Shown here piece by piece: positions 37,916 to 48,033 of a stretch of DNA of 64,000 nt. The DNA is from an uncultured Armatimonadota bacterium. GTDB lineage: Bacteria > Armatimonadota > Fimbriimonadia > Fimbriimonadales > Fimbriimonadaceae. Numbering within the stretch: the stretch's first letter is position 1; each line of letters begins with the position of its first letter. The notes below the pieces were generated by a model that did not search any database, was not told where the DNA came from, and saw nothing but the letters and a program-made list of their open reading frames with translations. The position numbers were made by a program, and so were the translations under genes. Where the stretch lies: the NCBI GenBank assembly GCA_903927345.1, contig CAIYMO010000042.1:62001-126000 (forward strand), in the 5' to 3' direction.

Positions 37916-38626
37916 ATGAGAGTGTTCACCGTTGGCTTGGCAAAGACCCCAGCGCCGCTGACTCTCAGCTCCCTTTATTCCCCGCCCACCAGCAAATCCG
38001 TACCTGGACTAGTTCACGCAGAGTGTATGACGCCCATGGAACTCGGATCCCCGATCCTGTCGATCGAACGACTGCAGTTCCGCAAGCTGGTGATGTTCGC
38101 CGCGTGGGAGAGCGAGGACGCCGTCGACGAGTTTCTGAACACCTCAAAGCTCGGACAATCAATCGCTGCAGGATGGCACGTGCGAATGTCCTTTCTCCGC
38201 AGGTGGGGCTCCGTCCGCGAGTTCGACTCGCTCCCCGAGTCCGTTGGAGAATCTGACCCACAGGCTCCGGTTGCCGCATTTACGCTCGCCCGAATGCGAC
38301 TGCCCGAAATCCCGCGATTCGTGCGATGGGGCAGGCCGGTCGAAACTCTCGTCCGCGACAACCCAGAAACGACCTTCACCCTCGCCGCGATCCGTCACCC
38401 AAAATCCATCGCCACCTTCTCCATTTGGAACTCTCAGCAAGCAATGGTCGACATGGTTAAAGGGCATAGTGGGGTTCCACAGCCCGAGCGCCACATTGAC
38501 GCCATGAAAGAGCGCCAGCGCCGGGATTTCCATCACGAATTCACCACACTCCGCTTCCGCCCGATCTCCGAGCATGGAAGTTGGGAGGGTAGGTCGTCGC
38601 TTCTCCCAACAGGAATCTTCGAATGA
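37916..38626 (+). CDS. spheroidene monooxygenase-like (CrtA-like) protein
   Basis: A 236-residue protein resembling the CrtA/spheroidene monooxygenase-like family. Supporting segments are a central AAFTLARMRLPEIPRFVRWGRPVETLVRDNP, then TLAAIRHPKSIATFSIWNS and an N-terminal KLVMFAAWESEDAVDEFL. The two similar halves fit a ferredoxin-like dimeric alpha/beta barrel repeat. True CrtA adds a keto group to carotenoids; whether this one does is unclear because no carotenoid gene is nearby. It overlaps the DUF4166 gene start (ATGA). Confidence 0.7.
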   Translation: MRVFTVGLAKTPAPLTLSSLYSPPTSKSVPGLVHAECMTPMELGSPILSIERLQFRKLVMFAAWESEDAVDEFLNTSKLGQSIAAGWHVRMSFLRRWGSVREFDSLPESVGESDPQAPVAAFTLARMRLPEIPRFVRWGRPVETLVRDNPETTFTLAAIRHPKSIATFSIWNSQQAMVDMVKGHSGVPQPERHIDAMKERQRRDFHHEFTTLRFRPISEHGSWEGRSSLLPTGIFE

Positions 38627-39303
38627 GTAACTCGATCTATGCAACCGTCCTCGGAGACGATTTCCAACGACTCCATCCCAAGATTCAGGAGCGTTTCGGC
38701 TTTGACAGCAAGTCAGGGAAGCGCGCGATCGGCCGGGGCATCATGGACCGCGTATGGCACGGGAAGTTCTATACGATTCCCTTCTTGATGGTTGGGACGT
38801 GGCGCAACATCATGTTCCCCGAACAAGGAACTAACGTGCCGTTCACAATCGAGAACTGGGCGTATGTTGACACTCTTGGCCGAGAAACTGTGACCGAACT
38901 CCGCACATTCGAACTCGGTCGTGAACGCCGATTCGACGCCTACATGGTTCGTGATCCGGCCCGAAATGCAGTGGTTGACTACATGGGCACCCATCAGCAC
39001 CTCGCGGTTGACCTGAACCTCAGCGTCGCCGAAAATGGCGGACTGCGAATCGAGTCGGGCGAGCAACGCTTCTATGAGGGTCCGATCGCCTTCAAGTTCC
39101 CCATGTTCTTCTCGGGCAAGGCGTACGTCTACGTTTGGTTCGATCAAGAGATCGGGCGCTATCGCATCGAAGTGGAAGTCAAAAGCAAACACTGGGGCAC
39201 TCTCTTCGGGTTTGTCGGAGTCTTCGACGTCGAGTGGGAAGAAGTTGACCCCCAAAACATCCCCAAAGAGATCATGCCGAAACGCGAAGAATCACGCAAC
39301 TAG
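38623..39303 (+). CDS. DUF4166 domain protein
   Basis: A 226-residue protein with a DUF4166-like sequence: SIYATVLGDDFQRLHPKIQERFGF at the start, then beta-rich segments including WRNIMFPEQGTNVPF, the RFDAYMV and DYMGTHQHLAVDL strands and RFYEGPIAFKFPMFFSGKAYV. It looks like a lipid- or ligand-binding beta barrel, but no function is established. Its start overlaps the CrtA-like stop. The pair may act on the same lipid or pigment. Confidence 0.75.
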   Translation: MSNSIYATVLGDDFQRLHPKIQERFGFDSKSGKRAIGRGIMDRVWHGKFYTIPFLMVGTWRNIMFPEQGTNVPFTIENWAYVDTLGRETVTELRTFELGRERRFDAYMVRDPARNAVVDYMGTHQHLAVDLNLSVAENGGLRIESGEQRFYEGPIAFKFPMFFSGKAYVYVWFDQEIGRYRIEVEVKSKHWGTLFGFVGVFDVEWEEVDPQNIPKEIMPKREESRN

Positions 39304-39361
39304 CTTGGAGGCGGGGAACAAGAACGGGTGCAAAATGCAACGGCCGTTGAAATCCTGGAGT

Positions 39362-39436
39362 TGGTGGAGGATAGGGGACTCGAACCCCTAACCCCCTGCT
39401 TGCAAAGCAGGTGCTCTCCCATTGAGCTAATCCCCC
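39362..39436 (-). tRNA. tRNA-Ala (anticodon UGC)
   Basis: A 75-nt cloverleaf on the minus strand: acceptor GGGGGAT (39436-39430) pairs with ATCCTCC with one G-U pair, D arm GCTC/GAGC, anticodon stem CCTGC/GCAGG with loop TTTGCAA (anticodon TGC), T arm AGGGG/CCCCT with loop TTCGAGT, discriminator A and an encoded CCA. This is a complete alanine tRNA. Confidence 0.96.
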
Positions 39437-39543
39437 ACGCAGGAAAGAATAGTATACCAGCAGCTTTTCACTGTTGCAACGTCTCCCTTAGGATTCCAAA
39501 ACTTCGGTGACAAAATCTCCTGGGAGGTGTAAGATGCAGTCAC

Positions 39544-42500
39544 ATGCTCACCGCTGTTGCTGCGCTCTTCCTCGTCCAAACTGGTCCGACCGACCTGGCA
39601 GCCCAGTTTAAGAATCCGCCAGCGAGCGCACGTCCACATACCTGGTGGCACTGGATGTCCGGGAATGTCACGAAAGAAGGCATCACCGCAGACTTGGAGG
39701 CGATGAAGCAGGCGGGCATCGGCGGAGCCCATATCTTCGACGCGGGTCAAGGCATTCCGAACGGTCCGATCAAATACAACTCTCCCGAATGGCGCTCCCT
39801 GATGGCGTTCGCGTTCCAAGAAGCGAAGCGCCTCGGGCTCGACATGACGATGCACAACTCTTCGGGATGGTCGTCTAGCGGTGGACCATGGGTCACCAAA
39901 GAAGACGCGATGAAGAAAATCGTCTTCTCCAAGTCCGTTGTTCAAGGTGGTGAGAAAGTCAAAGTTCCTGCCCCAACGGTGAACCTGGGCTACTATCGCG
40001 ACCTTCAAATCGTCGCCCTACCCACTCCCGAAGTTCCGAATCAGTATCGGATGAACGAGCTAGCCGGACTCGGCGCAAACCCTGGGCCCCGACCAAACAT
40101 CGCCTGGCCGCGCGTCGATATCGCCGACTGCGTTCAGATTCCGCTCACATCCAGCGAGGTTGAACTCCCCGAAGGCTCGTGGACAATCCTTCGCATCGGA
40201 GTTACCCTCACCGGCGCTCTGAATGTGGCGAGCCGGCCAACGGGCGAGGGGCTCGAAGTCGACAAGCTCAGTGCTGAATCGCTTGACCGGTTCTTCGAGG
40301 GAGGATTAGACCCGCTCTTCAAAACGGTTGGCAAAGACAGCGCCCTCCACACTGTCCTCATCGACAGCTACGAGACCGGCTACAACAACTGGACTCCGAA
40401 GCTGTTCGAAGAGTTCAAAAAACGCCGAGGCTACGATCCCACCCCTTACCTGCCCCGCCTTGCGGGCTACTCAATAACGGGTGCCGACACCACGTTTGGC
40501 TTCCTCTTCGACTGGCGTCAAACCATATCCGAGCTTTGGGCGCAGAACTACAGCGGACACTTCGCCAACAAGCTCAAGCACCAAGGTCTGCAACTCGCCA
40601 TCGAGCCGTACGGTAACGGGAACTTTGACCCATTCACCTACGGAAAGCCCGGTGAGCTCATCATGGGCGAATACTGGGTCGGAGAAGGTCGAATCAACGC
40701 CGCCGTCAAAGTAGCGGCATCCGTGGCTCATGTCTACGGCAAGAACATCGTCGGAGCTGAAGCCTTAACCGCCAGCCCAGACCAAGCCGGCTGGCGCAAC
40801 CAGCCCCGCCAGTGGAAAGCCTTCGCCGACCGAGGCATGACCACCGGTGTCAACCGGATCATTTACCACCGCTTCGCCCACCAACCCTGGGTCAGTGGCG
40901 TCAATCCCGGAATGACCATGGGACCCTGGGGTTCTCACGTCGACCGGACTAACACGATTTGGCCTTACATGGCAACCTGGGATCAGTACGTTTCGAGATG
41001 CCAATATGTGCTCCAAAGCGGAACCTTTGCTGCCGACATCCTTCTCTTCTCGGGTGAAGACACTCCGCAGAACTATGCTGGCGAAGGTCAGGCTCTTCCC
41101 GAAGTCCCCGAGGGGTACGACCACGACTACATCGGCCTCGATCCCCTCATGTCGCTGACCGTAAAGAACAAAAAACTCGTTCTTCCCAACGGCGCGACTT
41201 ATGCTGTCCTTGCGCTCCCCAGCACGGAGTTCATGACCGTCAAACTCGCTCGAAAGATCAAGGAACTTGTTGCCGCCGGAGCCACGATCGTCGGTCCACG
41301 CCCATCGAAAACTCCAAGCCTTGAGGAGTCTTCGAACGGAGGAAACGGTGCGCTTGAACAGATCGCAAATGCTGTTTGGGGCACTGAGTCAACCGAAGCC
41401 GGATCGAACACATTGGAGCAGGGGCGTGCGATCTGGGGCAAACCCCTTCGCGAAATCCTCGAGGCATTCCGGCTTCCCCAAGACTTCGCTGCAACGGCGA
41501 AGGACGTCAGCTTCATCCACCGAAAAATCGGGACAAATGATGCCTACTTTGTCGCATCTTCTCAGCCTTACCCAAGAACTGTCACATGCCGATTCAGGGT
41601 TGCGCCAAACGGTTCAAAGGTCCAACTTTGGCACCCAGAAACCGGGCAGATTGAGGACGCACCTGTCTGGAAAGGCACGGCGGACGGCATCGAAATCCCC
41701 CTGAGTCTTGATGCCGACGGCTCGGTAATCGTGATGTTCTCGCCCGCCCCGAACCCGACGAAGCATATTGTTGAAACGCAGGCGGTGACTGCAACGGAAG
41801 CAACTAAGCCTGCACCGAAGCTGAGAATTATCAAAGCTGTTTACGGCGATCAGAGTTCAGGTCTTGTCAAGGATGTGACCGACATCTTGGCAAGTTCGGC
41901 GACCTCCACCACCATCCGAATCAACGCATCGAACTCTGATCTCGGCGGAGACCCGGCGGTTAATGTGGTTAAGGTCCTTACTGTCACCTACCAACTTGGC
42001 GACCAAACCAAGACCGAGATCTTCCGCGAAAACGCCCTGTTCGCGGTCGGTGACTTCCCAAATGCGGGTACGCCACCGATCTCTGAAGTCATGGGGAATC
42101 AACTTCTCGCATGGCGCAACGGAACCTATAGCCAAGCCTGGTCCACCGGCAAAAAGGAGCAAGTCAAGATCAGCGATCTACCTGCGGCAGCTGAGCTAAT
42201 TGGGCCCTGGCAGATCAAGTTCACCTCGACCTACGACCCCGCCCGAAGTGCGACATACGATAAGCTCAAATCTTGGACCGACGACGAGAACTTCGACACC
42301 AAGTACTTCTCGGGGACCGGAACGTACACGAAGTCGGTTACGGTCAACCCCTCTCTTCTTGGAAAAGGCAAGCGACTCTTCCTTGACCTGGGCGAAGTGC
42401 ACGATCTCTGCCGCGTTCGCTTGAACGGCAAGCCCGTCGCAACCCTCTGGAAGTCCCCGTTCCGGGTCGACATCACCAACTTCGCCAAGCCAGGTGCGAA

Positions 42501-42759
42501 CGCCCTTGAAGTCGACGTCACCAACCTCTGGACCAACCGGTTGATCGGTGACGAGCAATTCCCTGACGACATGGGATGGGAAGGGAGCCAACTTCGGGAC
42601 TGGCCCAAATGGTTCCTCAATCACCAGCCACGCCCCGAGCCTCGGCGCAAAACCTTCACCACCTGGCGACACAACTACAAGGACACCCCGCTCCTCCCCA
42701 GCGGTCTCCTCGGTCCGGTCACCCTACGACCCGTCAAAGTCATCGCTCTGCACCCATAA
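39544..42759 (+). CDS. secreted GH106-like alpha-L-rhamnosidase
   Basis: A 1071-residue extracellular enzyme with an N-terminal signal peptide (ends about residue 13-20). The start of the mature part, ARPHTWWHWMSGNVTKEGITADLEAMKQAGIGGAHIFD, is characteristic of GH106 and related rhamnosidases; DMTMHNSSGWSSSGGPWV is another family block. Catalytic-domain segments include SYETGYNNWTPKLFEEFKKRRGYD and YHRFAHQPW. The C-terminal region (from about 800) contains galactose-binding-like modules (LDLGEVHDLCRVRLNGKPVATLWKSPFRVDI). A TAAGAT box lies 8 nt before the ATG. It would release rhamnose from plant or microbial polysaccharide. Confidence 0.88.
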   Translation: MLTAVAALFLVQTGPTDLAAQFKNPPASARPHTWWHWMSGNVTKEGITADLEAMKQAGIGGAHIFDAGQGIPNGPIKYNSPEWRSLMAFAFQEAKRLGLDMTMHNSSGWSSSGGPWVTKEDAMKKIVFSKSVVQGGEKVKVPAPTVNLGYYRDLQIVALPTPEVPNQYRMNELAGLGANPGPRPNIAWPRVDIADCVQIPLTSSEVELPEGSWTILRIGVTLTGALNVASRPTGEGLEVDKLSAESLDRFFEGGLDPLFKTVGKDSALHTVLIDSYETGYNNWTPKLFEEFKKRRGYDPTPYLPRLAGYSITGADTTFGFLFDWRQTISELWAQNYSGHFANKLKHQGLQLAIEPYGNGNFDPFTYGKPGELIMGEYWVGEGRINAAVKVAASVAHVYGKNIVGAEALTASPDQAGWRNQPRQWKAFADRGMTTGVNRIIYHRFAHQPWVSGVNPGMTMGPWGSHVDRTNTIWPYMATWDQYVSRCQYVLQSGTFAADILLFSGEDTPQNYAGEGQALPEVPEGYDHDYIGLDPLMSLTVKNKKLVLPNGATYAVLALPSTEFMTVKLARKIKELVAAGATIVGPRPSKTPSLEESSNGGNGALEQIANAVWGTESTEAGSNTLEQGRAIWGKPLREILEAFRLPQDFAATAKDVSFIHRKIGTNDAYFVASSQPYPRTVTCRFRVAPNGSKVQLWHPETGQIEDAPVWKGTADGIEIPLSLDADGSVIVMFSPAPNPTKHIVETQAVTATEATKPAPKLRIIKAVYGDQSSGLVKDVTDILASSATSTTIRINASNSDLGGDPAVNVVKVLTVTYQLGDQTKTEIFRENALFAVGDFPNAGTPPISEVMGNQLLAWRNGTYSQAWSTGKKEQVKISDLPAAAELIGPWQIKFTSTYDPARSATYDKLKSWTDDENFDTKYFSGTGTYTKSVTVNPSLLGKGKRLFLDLGEVHDLCRVRLNGKPVATLWKSPFRVDITNFAKPGANALEVDVTNLWTNRLIGDEQFPDDMGWEGSQLRDWPKWFLNHQPRPEPRRKTFTTWRHNYKDTPLLPSGLLGPVTLRPVKVIALHP

Positions 42760-42768
42760 GGTGCAGAG
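42746..42768 (+). terminator. hairpin over the GH106 stop codon
   Basis: A perfect 9-bp stem (CTCTGCACC at 42746-42754 with 42760-42768) has the TAA stop in its 5-nt loop region. No T tract follows, so it is a weak terminator call. Confidence 0.5.
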
Positions 42769-42815
42769 TCGGCGGACTGATATAACGGTAATCTGAAAAC
42801 GTAGGATTCAAACCG

Positions 42816-44369
42816 ATGCGCCAACTGCTGCTCCTAGCCGCACCACTTCTTAGTTCGCTCGCCTTCGCCCAAGTCTCCGTCGACTTCGGCGCAAAGCCGA
42901 CCAAGACCAGCGAAGTGCCGTTCGTCAGCATCGGCTCCGACCGCGCAGCCATCTTCCTGCGCGATATTCACCAGCGCGACCTCAAGGCTCTCCAAAAGGA
43001 GATGAAGTTCAAGTATCTGCGCTGCCACGGCATCTTCAACGAGGAGATGGACGTCGTCAAGCGCAACGCCGATAACTCGCTCACCTTTAACTGGACCAAG
43101 GTTGACGGCTTCATTGATCGCCTGAAAGAAGTCGGTATCCGCCCCTTTATCGAGTTCGGCTACATGCCCGAGCCCCTTGCTAGCGGCAAAGAAACCTGCT
43201 TCTACTACCGAGGCAACACCACCCCGCCGAAATCTCAAGCCGAATGGGCACAGCTTGTCTCCGAGTTCGTCAAGCATGAGATCACGCGCTTTGGTGCCAA
43301 GGAAGTCCAGCAGTGGTATTTCGAAGTCTGGAACGAACCAAACCTCGACTACTTCTGGCGCGGAACTCAAGCCGACTACTTCAAGCTCTACGAAACCACC
43401 GCCCGCGCGGTGAAGGCCATCGACCCTTAACTCCGCGTCGGTGGACCGGGAACCGCTGGCCTCGGCTGGATCAAAGAGTTCCTCGACTTCTGTAGCAAAA
43501 ACAACGTTCCCGTTGACTTCGCCAGCACCCATAACTACGGTGCAACCCAAGGCTTCGTTGACCCAGACGGAAAGTCTCAAGTGATCCTTGACACCAGCCC
43601 CAACTCGGTTGTCGGAGGTTTCCAGTGGATCAGCTCAGTCGTCAAGGCAAGCCAGTTCCCCAAGCTCCCGCTCTTCATCACTGAGTGGGGCCCAAGTTAC
43701 AGCCAAGCCGACCCGGTTCACGATAACTACATCTGCGCGGCTTGGATTCTCGAGAAACTCTCGAAGAGCCTCCCCTACACCGACGGCATGTCTTATTGGA
43801 CGTTCTCGGACCAGTTCGAAGAAGGCGGCCCCGTCCGCACGCCGTTCCACGGCGGCTTCGGTCTGCTCAACTACGACGGTCTCAAAAAACCGGGATTCTT
43901 TGCCTATAAGTTCTTTTCCGAGCTCAAGAACAAGCAGTTCCCTTCGAGCGATGAGCGAACCATCGCCACAAAAGATGGTGACCGCATGACCCTCATCACC
44001 TGGAACTACACCGAACCCCAGCTGACCGAGCCCAACAACCCGTTCTTCCACAAAGACCAAAAGCCCAAGGCCCTACCCAATAAAACAATCCAGCTCAAAG
44101 GCCTGAAAACCGGCAAGTATCGCCTCGAGCTCACCCCCGTCGGCTACATGCAGAACGACGTGTACGGCACGTTTTTGGCCCTTGGCAAACCCAAGGGTGA
44201 TGGTCCAAGCCTAGACAAGGCGAGCCAAGCCAAACTCCGAGCCGCCACAACCGGCCAGCCAACCGTCGCTCGCACAATCGAAACCGATCCATCCGGCACG
44301 ATCCGCCTCGACCTGCCGATGCGAACCAACGACTGCTGGCTGATCAAACTCTCGCGAGTTTCGTACTAA
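42816..44369 (+). pseudogene. GH39-like beta-xylosidase gene interrupted by one stop
   Basis: Reading one frame through 42816-44369 gives a GH39-like glycosidase of about 517 residues, broken only by a TAA at 43428-43430. Before it lies a signal peptide, a TIM-barrel start and the acid/base Glu in YFEVWNEPNLDYFW. After it the frame continues without shift (LRVGGPGTAGLGW), and the nucleophile Glu is in LFITEWGPSYSQ. Each half therefore lacks one catalytic Glu. Family members usually have a residue such as Lys before LRVGGP, so one base change from AAA to TAA would explain it. A sequencing error, a recent mutation and readthrough all remain possible. Confidence 0.85.
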
Positions 44370-44378
44370 ATGCACCAA

Positions 44379-44414
44379 CCCGTTCCGAGGTTCTTCATTG
44401 AACCTCGGAGCGGG
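44379..44414. terminator. 15-bp hairpin between convergent genes
   Basis: The arms CCCGTTCCGAGGTTC (44379-44393) and 44400-44414 pair fully, allowing one G-U pair, around a 6-nt loop. It lies between the GH39-like and isocitrate dehydrogenase stops and can serve both strands. Confidence 0.8.
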
Positions 44415-44421
44415 AAGAGAC

Positions 44422-45906
44422 TTACTGCCCTTGACCGAGCGAGAAGCCAGCGACGCCGTCGAATGTGCACAGATTCTCGTGCTTGATCACCTCAAGCCCT
44501 GCCTCCACAACTCGGCCGAGCAACCCAACAACTTCCGATCCCGAGACCGATCCGCCCTCTTTCGCCATGAACCGGCAGCGATAGTGGTCCACCAACGTTG
44601 TCTCTGCAAAGCCGTTTGGCCAAACCTTGACGCCCCGGCAAGTGATCATCGACAACTCAAGCTCGCCCGCGCACTCAAGGAGCCTTGCGCCAAGCTCATC
44701 TGGAGTGCCGTTCCACTGGACAAACACATCCGTTCCAACCGTCTGCTTTACCGCCGGAACCGCAGGGCGAACGCCCAACTTCATCTCAACCGCCGCACCA
44801 TACTTAACCGGCTTTAGCTTCCACGGCATCAGCCCAAGCAGAGCAACCACAGCCTCGCCGAACTCTCGCGTTCCGACCAGTCGGGCACTTGTCTCCTTCT
44901 GATAGATGTCGCTCGTGTGGATTCCATCCTCAATCGTCTTGAGCCAAGCATTGTGAATCCGCTCTGCAACCTCTGGTTGACCTATGTGAACGAGCATCAT
45001 CACGGCCGCCAAAAGAAGTCCGGAAGGGTTCGCAGCGTTCAGACCCGAAAGTAGGGGTGCACTGCCGTGAATCGCTTCAAACATCGCGCAATGCTCGCCG
45101 ATATTCGCCGATCCCGCCAGACCCACCGAGCCCGCAACCTCCGCCGCGATATCGCTCAGAATATCGCCGTACAAGTTCAGTGTCACGATCACATCGAAGT
45201 TCTCAGGGTGCGTTGCCACCTTCGCCATCCCTATATCGATGATCCAATGCTCCTTCTCAAGCTCCGGATACTCCGCACCGATCTCATCGAATATCCGGTG
45301 GAACAGTCCATCCGTGAGCTTCATGATGTTGTCCTTGCTCATGCAAGTGACCTTCTTCCGGCCATTCGCCCGCGCGTATTCAAATGCGTAACGAACAATC
45401 CGTTCACATCCCGACCGTGTCACGAGCTTGAGACACTGATAAACCTCTTCTGTCTGCCGGTGCTCGATTCCCGCGTACAGGTCCTCCTCGTTTTCGCGAA
45501 TGATGACCAGGTCCATGCCCGGTCCCGACTTCCCGGCGAACGGAGCATATGTGACGCAGGGCCGAACGTTCGAATACAGACCCAAGGTCTTTCGGATCGT
45601 AACGTTCAGACTCTTATATCCTCCGCCTTGCGGAGTTGTGATCGGCGCCTTCAGCAGCACCTTCGTCCGTCGCAACGAATCCCAAGCCTCTGGCTTGATT
45701 CCCGAAGTAAAGCCCGACTTGTAAACCGCTTCGCCAATCTCGATCACCTCGGGCTCGATCGCAGCACCCGCTTTCTCCAAGACATTCAGAACTGACGCCA
45801 TGATCTCGGGCCCAATTCCGTCGCCATAAGCCACTGTAATCGGGGTTTTCACCATGCCGGAATGATTGTTCTGAGAAGTCGTGGTAGAATCCTTAGCGAT
45901 TTGCAT
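44422..45906 (-). CDS. icd: NADP-type isocitrate dehydrogenase, long form
   Basis: About 494 residues of an isocitrate/isopropylmalate dehydrogenase-fold enzyme that makes 2-oxoglutarate. Seen: [14 protein letters not shown] at the cofactor end, substrate-binding [32 protein letters not shown], and [18 protein letters not shown] further on. A C-terminal extension of about 145 residues follows, as in the longer Thermus/alphaproteobacterial form. I use the ATG at 45906 because TATATT (45913-45918, minus) ends 6 nt before it; the ATG at 45855 gives a shorter product and 45954 a longer one. It diverges from a small HTH gene across a shared promoter. Confidence 0.92.
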   Translation of the reverse strand: MQIAKDSTTTSQNNHSGMVKTPITVAYGDGIGPEIMASVLNVLEKAGAAIEPEVIEIGEAVYKSGFTSGIKPEAWDSLRRTKVLLKAPITTPQGGGYKSLNVTIRKTLGLYSNVRPCVTYAPFAGKSGPGMDLVIIRENEEDLYAGIEHRQTEEVYQCLKLVTRSGCERIVRYAFEYARANGRKKVTCMSKDNIMKLTDGLFHRIFDEIGAEYPELEKEHWIIDIGMAKVATHPENFDVIVTLNLYGDILSDIAAEVAGSVGLAGSANIGEHCAMFEAIHGSAPLLSGLNAANPSGLLLAAVMMLVHIGQPEVAERIHNAWLKTIEDGIHTSDIYQKETSARLVGTREFGEAVVALLGLMPWKLKPVKYGAAVEMKLGVRPAVPAVKQTVGTDVFVQWNGTPDELGARLLECAGELELSMITCRGVKVWPNGFAETTLVDHYRCRFMAKEGGSVSGSEVVGLLGRVVEAGLEVIKHENLCTFDGVAGFSLGQGQ

Positions 45907-45912
45907 TACAGG

Positions 45913-45920
45913 AATATAAT
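45913..45920. promoter_or_regulatory. overlapping divergent -10 boxes
   Basis: TATATT on the minus strand (45913-45918) serves icd and TATAAT on the plus strand (45915-45920) serves the HTH gene. The two boxes overlap by four bases and lie 6 and 9 nt from the two start codons. Polymerase cannot hold both promoters at once, and the HTH protein could shift the balance. Confidence 0.65.
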
Positions 45921-45929
45921 TACACGAAA

Positions 45930-46232
45930 ATGATTTCGCATAACATAGATTCATTAAAATCCGCGAACGGCTGGACGTTCCTTACGAACCACACCCACGT
46001 CCTCGTCTGCCTCCTGCGAAATCCCGAAACTCGCCTGCGCGACGTCGCGATTCAAGTCGGAATCACCGAGCGCGCCGTCCAACGCATCGTCGCCGAGCTC
46101 GAACAAGCCGAAGTCATCACCCGCGAAAAAGACGGCCGACGAAACCGCTACACAATCAACACCCAAACTCCCCTCCGACACCCCCTCGAACAAGGCGTCA
46201 CCCTCGAAGAGCTCCTCAGCAAAATCCTTTGA
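45930..46232 (+). CDS. small winged-helix transcriptional regulator
   Basis: A 100-residue DNA-binding protein with a winged-helix fold: helix 1 around [25 protein letters not shown], the recognition region [21 protein letters not shown] and a wing [14 protein letters not shown]. The N-terminal fold resembles MarR/AsnC-like HTH proteins, but there is no effector domain. It diverges from the icd gene and shares its promoter region, so control of icd and of itself is a reasonable inference. No clear Shine-Dalgarno is visible. Confidence 0.85.
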   Translation: MISHNIDSLKSANGWTFLTNHTHVLVCLLRNPETRLRDVAIQVGITERAVQRIVAELEQAEVITREKDGRRNRYTINTQTPLRHPLEQGVTLEELLSKIL

Positions 46233-46281
46233 GGCCGGGTCAGCGCAGCACGAAGGCAAACCAAGTAACATCCACTCATAA

Positions 46282-47934
46282 ATGCTTCCCTTCATTGCCG
46301 CGCTTGCCATGAAACCATCCATCACGCCCCTCATCGAACAGTACCAAGCCGACCTCGGCAGCCTCGAGCGGTTCTACAAAGTTGAAATCTCCGAGGAGAG
46401 GAATAATCGGTTCAGAGGCTTCTATTGGGACAACGTCAAGGTCCTCATCCGGCAAGACTTTGATGCTCTCGACCAGGGCGAAAAGGTCGACTACCTCCTC
46501 TTCAAAAACCACCTCGAACGAAGCATCGCCCAGCTCGACGCGTTTGAGAAGCAGATCGAAGAAACCAAGCCGTTTCTTCCTTTCGCCAACGATCTCATCA
46601 AGCTCGGCCAAGACCAGCGGCGCAGTAACCCGATCAAGCCCCAGCTCGCCGCCGCAACCCTCGCACGCATCGAAACCGACCTCCCCAAACTCAAACAAGC
46701 TCTCGAAGCCAAGAAGAACAACGACAAATTCGCCGCCTTCCGGAGCGCCCGCTTCAACGACCAACTCCTGCGCAACCTCGCGGAGTGGTACCGGTTCTAC
46801 AACACTTACGATCCTCAATTCGGCTGGTGGGTCACCGAGCCCTACAACCGCACTTCCAAGGCTCTCCAAGAGTTCAGCACCTTTCTTAAAGAACGAATCT
46901 GCGGCCTAAAGCCCGGCGACAACAGCCCCATCGTCGGCGACCCAATCGGCCGCCAAGCCCTCCTCAACGAGCTCAAATACGAGATGATCCCCTACACCCC
47001 AGAGGAGCTCATCGACATCGCCAACAAGCAGTACACCTGGTGCGAAACCGAGATGAAGAAGGCCGCCAAAGAGATGGGCTACGATGACTGGCACCAAGCC
47101 CTCGAAAAGGTCAAACAAGACTACGTCCAACCCGGCGACCAGCCCCAGATGATCCGCGACCTGGCTGAAGAAGCCATCAAATATGTCGAAGACAACGACC
47201 TCGTCACGGTCCCCCAACTCGCCAAAGAGACCTGGCGAATGACCATGATGCCCCGCGAGCAGCAAAAGGTCAGCCCCTTTTTCCTCGGCGGCGAACAGAT
47301 CATGGTCAGCTTCCCCACCGCCGAAATGGAGCACCAAGAAAAGCTCATGAGCCTGCGCGCAAACAACATCCACTTCGCGCGCGCAACTGTCCACCACGAG
47401 CTGATCCCCGGCCACCACCTCCAGCAGTTCTACGAAAACCGCTTCAACCCCCAGCGCCAGCTCTTCTACACCCCCTTCTGGGCCGAAGGCAACGCCCTCT
47501 ACTACGAGTTCCTCTTCTGGGACATGGGCTTCCCCAAGACTCCGCAAAACAAGGTCGGCATGCTCTTCTGGCGCATGCACCGCTGCGCCCGAATCATCTT
47601 CTCTCTGTCGTTCCACCTCAAAAAGATGACCGCCGAAGAGTGCGTCAACATGCTGGTCGAAAAAGTCGGCCACGAACGCGCCTCCGCCGAAGGCGAAGTC
47701 CGCCGCTCATTCGGAGGCGGCTACTCGCCGCTGTACCAAATCAGCTACATGATCGGCGCCCTCCAACTCTGGTCGCTCCGGCACGAGCTGGTCGATAGCG
47801 GGAAGATGAAACAGAAGGAGTTCCACGACCAAGTCTTCCAGCAAAACAGCATCCCCATCGAAATGACAAGGGCGCTGCTAACGGATCAGCCGCTGAAGCC
47901 GGACTTTAAGTCGAGTTGGCGGTTCGCGCAGTAG
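46282..47934 (+). CDS. DUF885 family metallopeptidase-like protein
   Basis: A 550-residue protein of the DUF885 family. The key motif is HHELIPGHHLQQFY (about residues 371-384), the HExxPGHH metal-binding pattern of this group. Flanking blocks are GGEQIMVSFPTAEMEHQEKLMSL and TPFWAEGNALYYEFLFWDMGF, with RRSFGGGYSPLYQISYMIGA near the end. Members are predicted zinc peptidases of uncertain substrate. The N-terminus is only slightly hydrophobic, so export is doubtful. TAACAT lies 10 nt before the ATG. Confidence 0.92.
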   Translation: MLPFIAALAMKPSITPLIEQYQADLGSLERFYKVEISEERNNRFRGFYWDNVKVLIRQDFDALDQGEKVDYLLFKNHLERSIAQLDAFEKQIEETKPFLPFANDLIKLGQDQRRSNPIKPQLAAATLARIETDLPKLKQALEAKKNNDKFAAFRSARFNDQLLRNLAEWYRFYNTYDPQFGWWVTEPYNRTSKALQEFSTFLKERICGLKPGDNSPIVGDPIGRQALLNELKYEMIPYTPEELIDIANKQYTWCETEMKKAAKEMGYDDWHQALEKVKQDYVQPGDQPQMIRDLAEEAIKYVEDNDLVTVPQLAKETWRMTMMPREQQKVSPFFLGGEQIMVSFPTAEMEHQEKLMSLRANNIHFARATVHHELIPGHHLQQFYENRFNPQRQLFYTPFWAEGNALYYEFLFWDMGFPKTPQNKVGMLFWRMHRCARIIFSLSFHLKKMTAEECVNMLVEKVGHERASAEGEVRRSFGGGYSPLYQISYMIGALQLWSLRHELVDSGKMKQKEFHDQVFQQNSIPIEMTRALLTDQPLKPDFKSSWRFAQ

Positions 47935-48033
47935 TTTGAAGTAGATTTGCGAGCTGTGCTCCTATTGCTCAGAGTCCACCGATGTTAGGGCTTGCTATTG
48001 CACGTCAACTTTTTTATCTTCCTCATCGGGATC

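Noticed and set aside
42834-43580. Minus-strand frame covering the GH39 stop
   Set aside because: It bridges the nonsense codon only because it is antisense; it has no family match and the sense frame has strong motifs.
46276-47673. Two long minus-strand frames opposite the DUF885 gene
   Set aside because: Both are Glu/Val/Leu-rich antisense shadows of a well-marked HExxPGHH protein.
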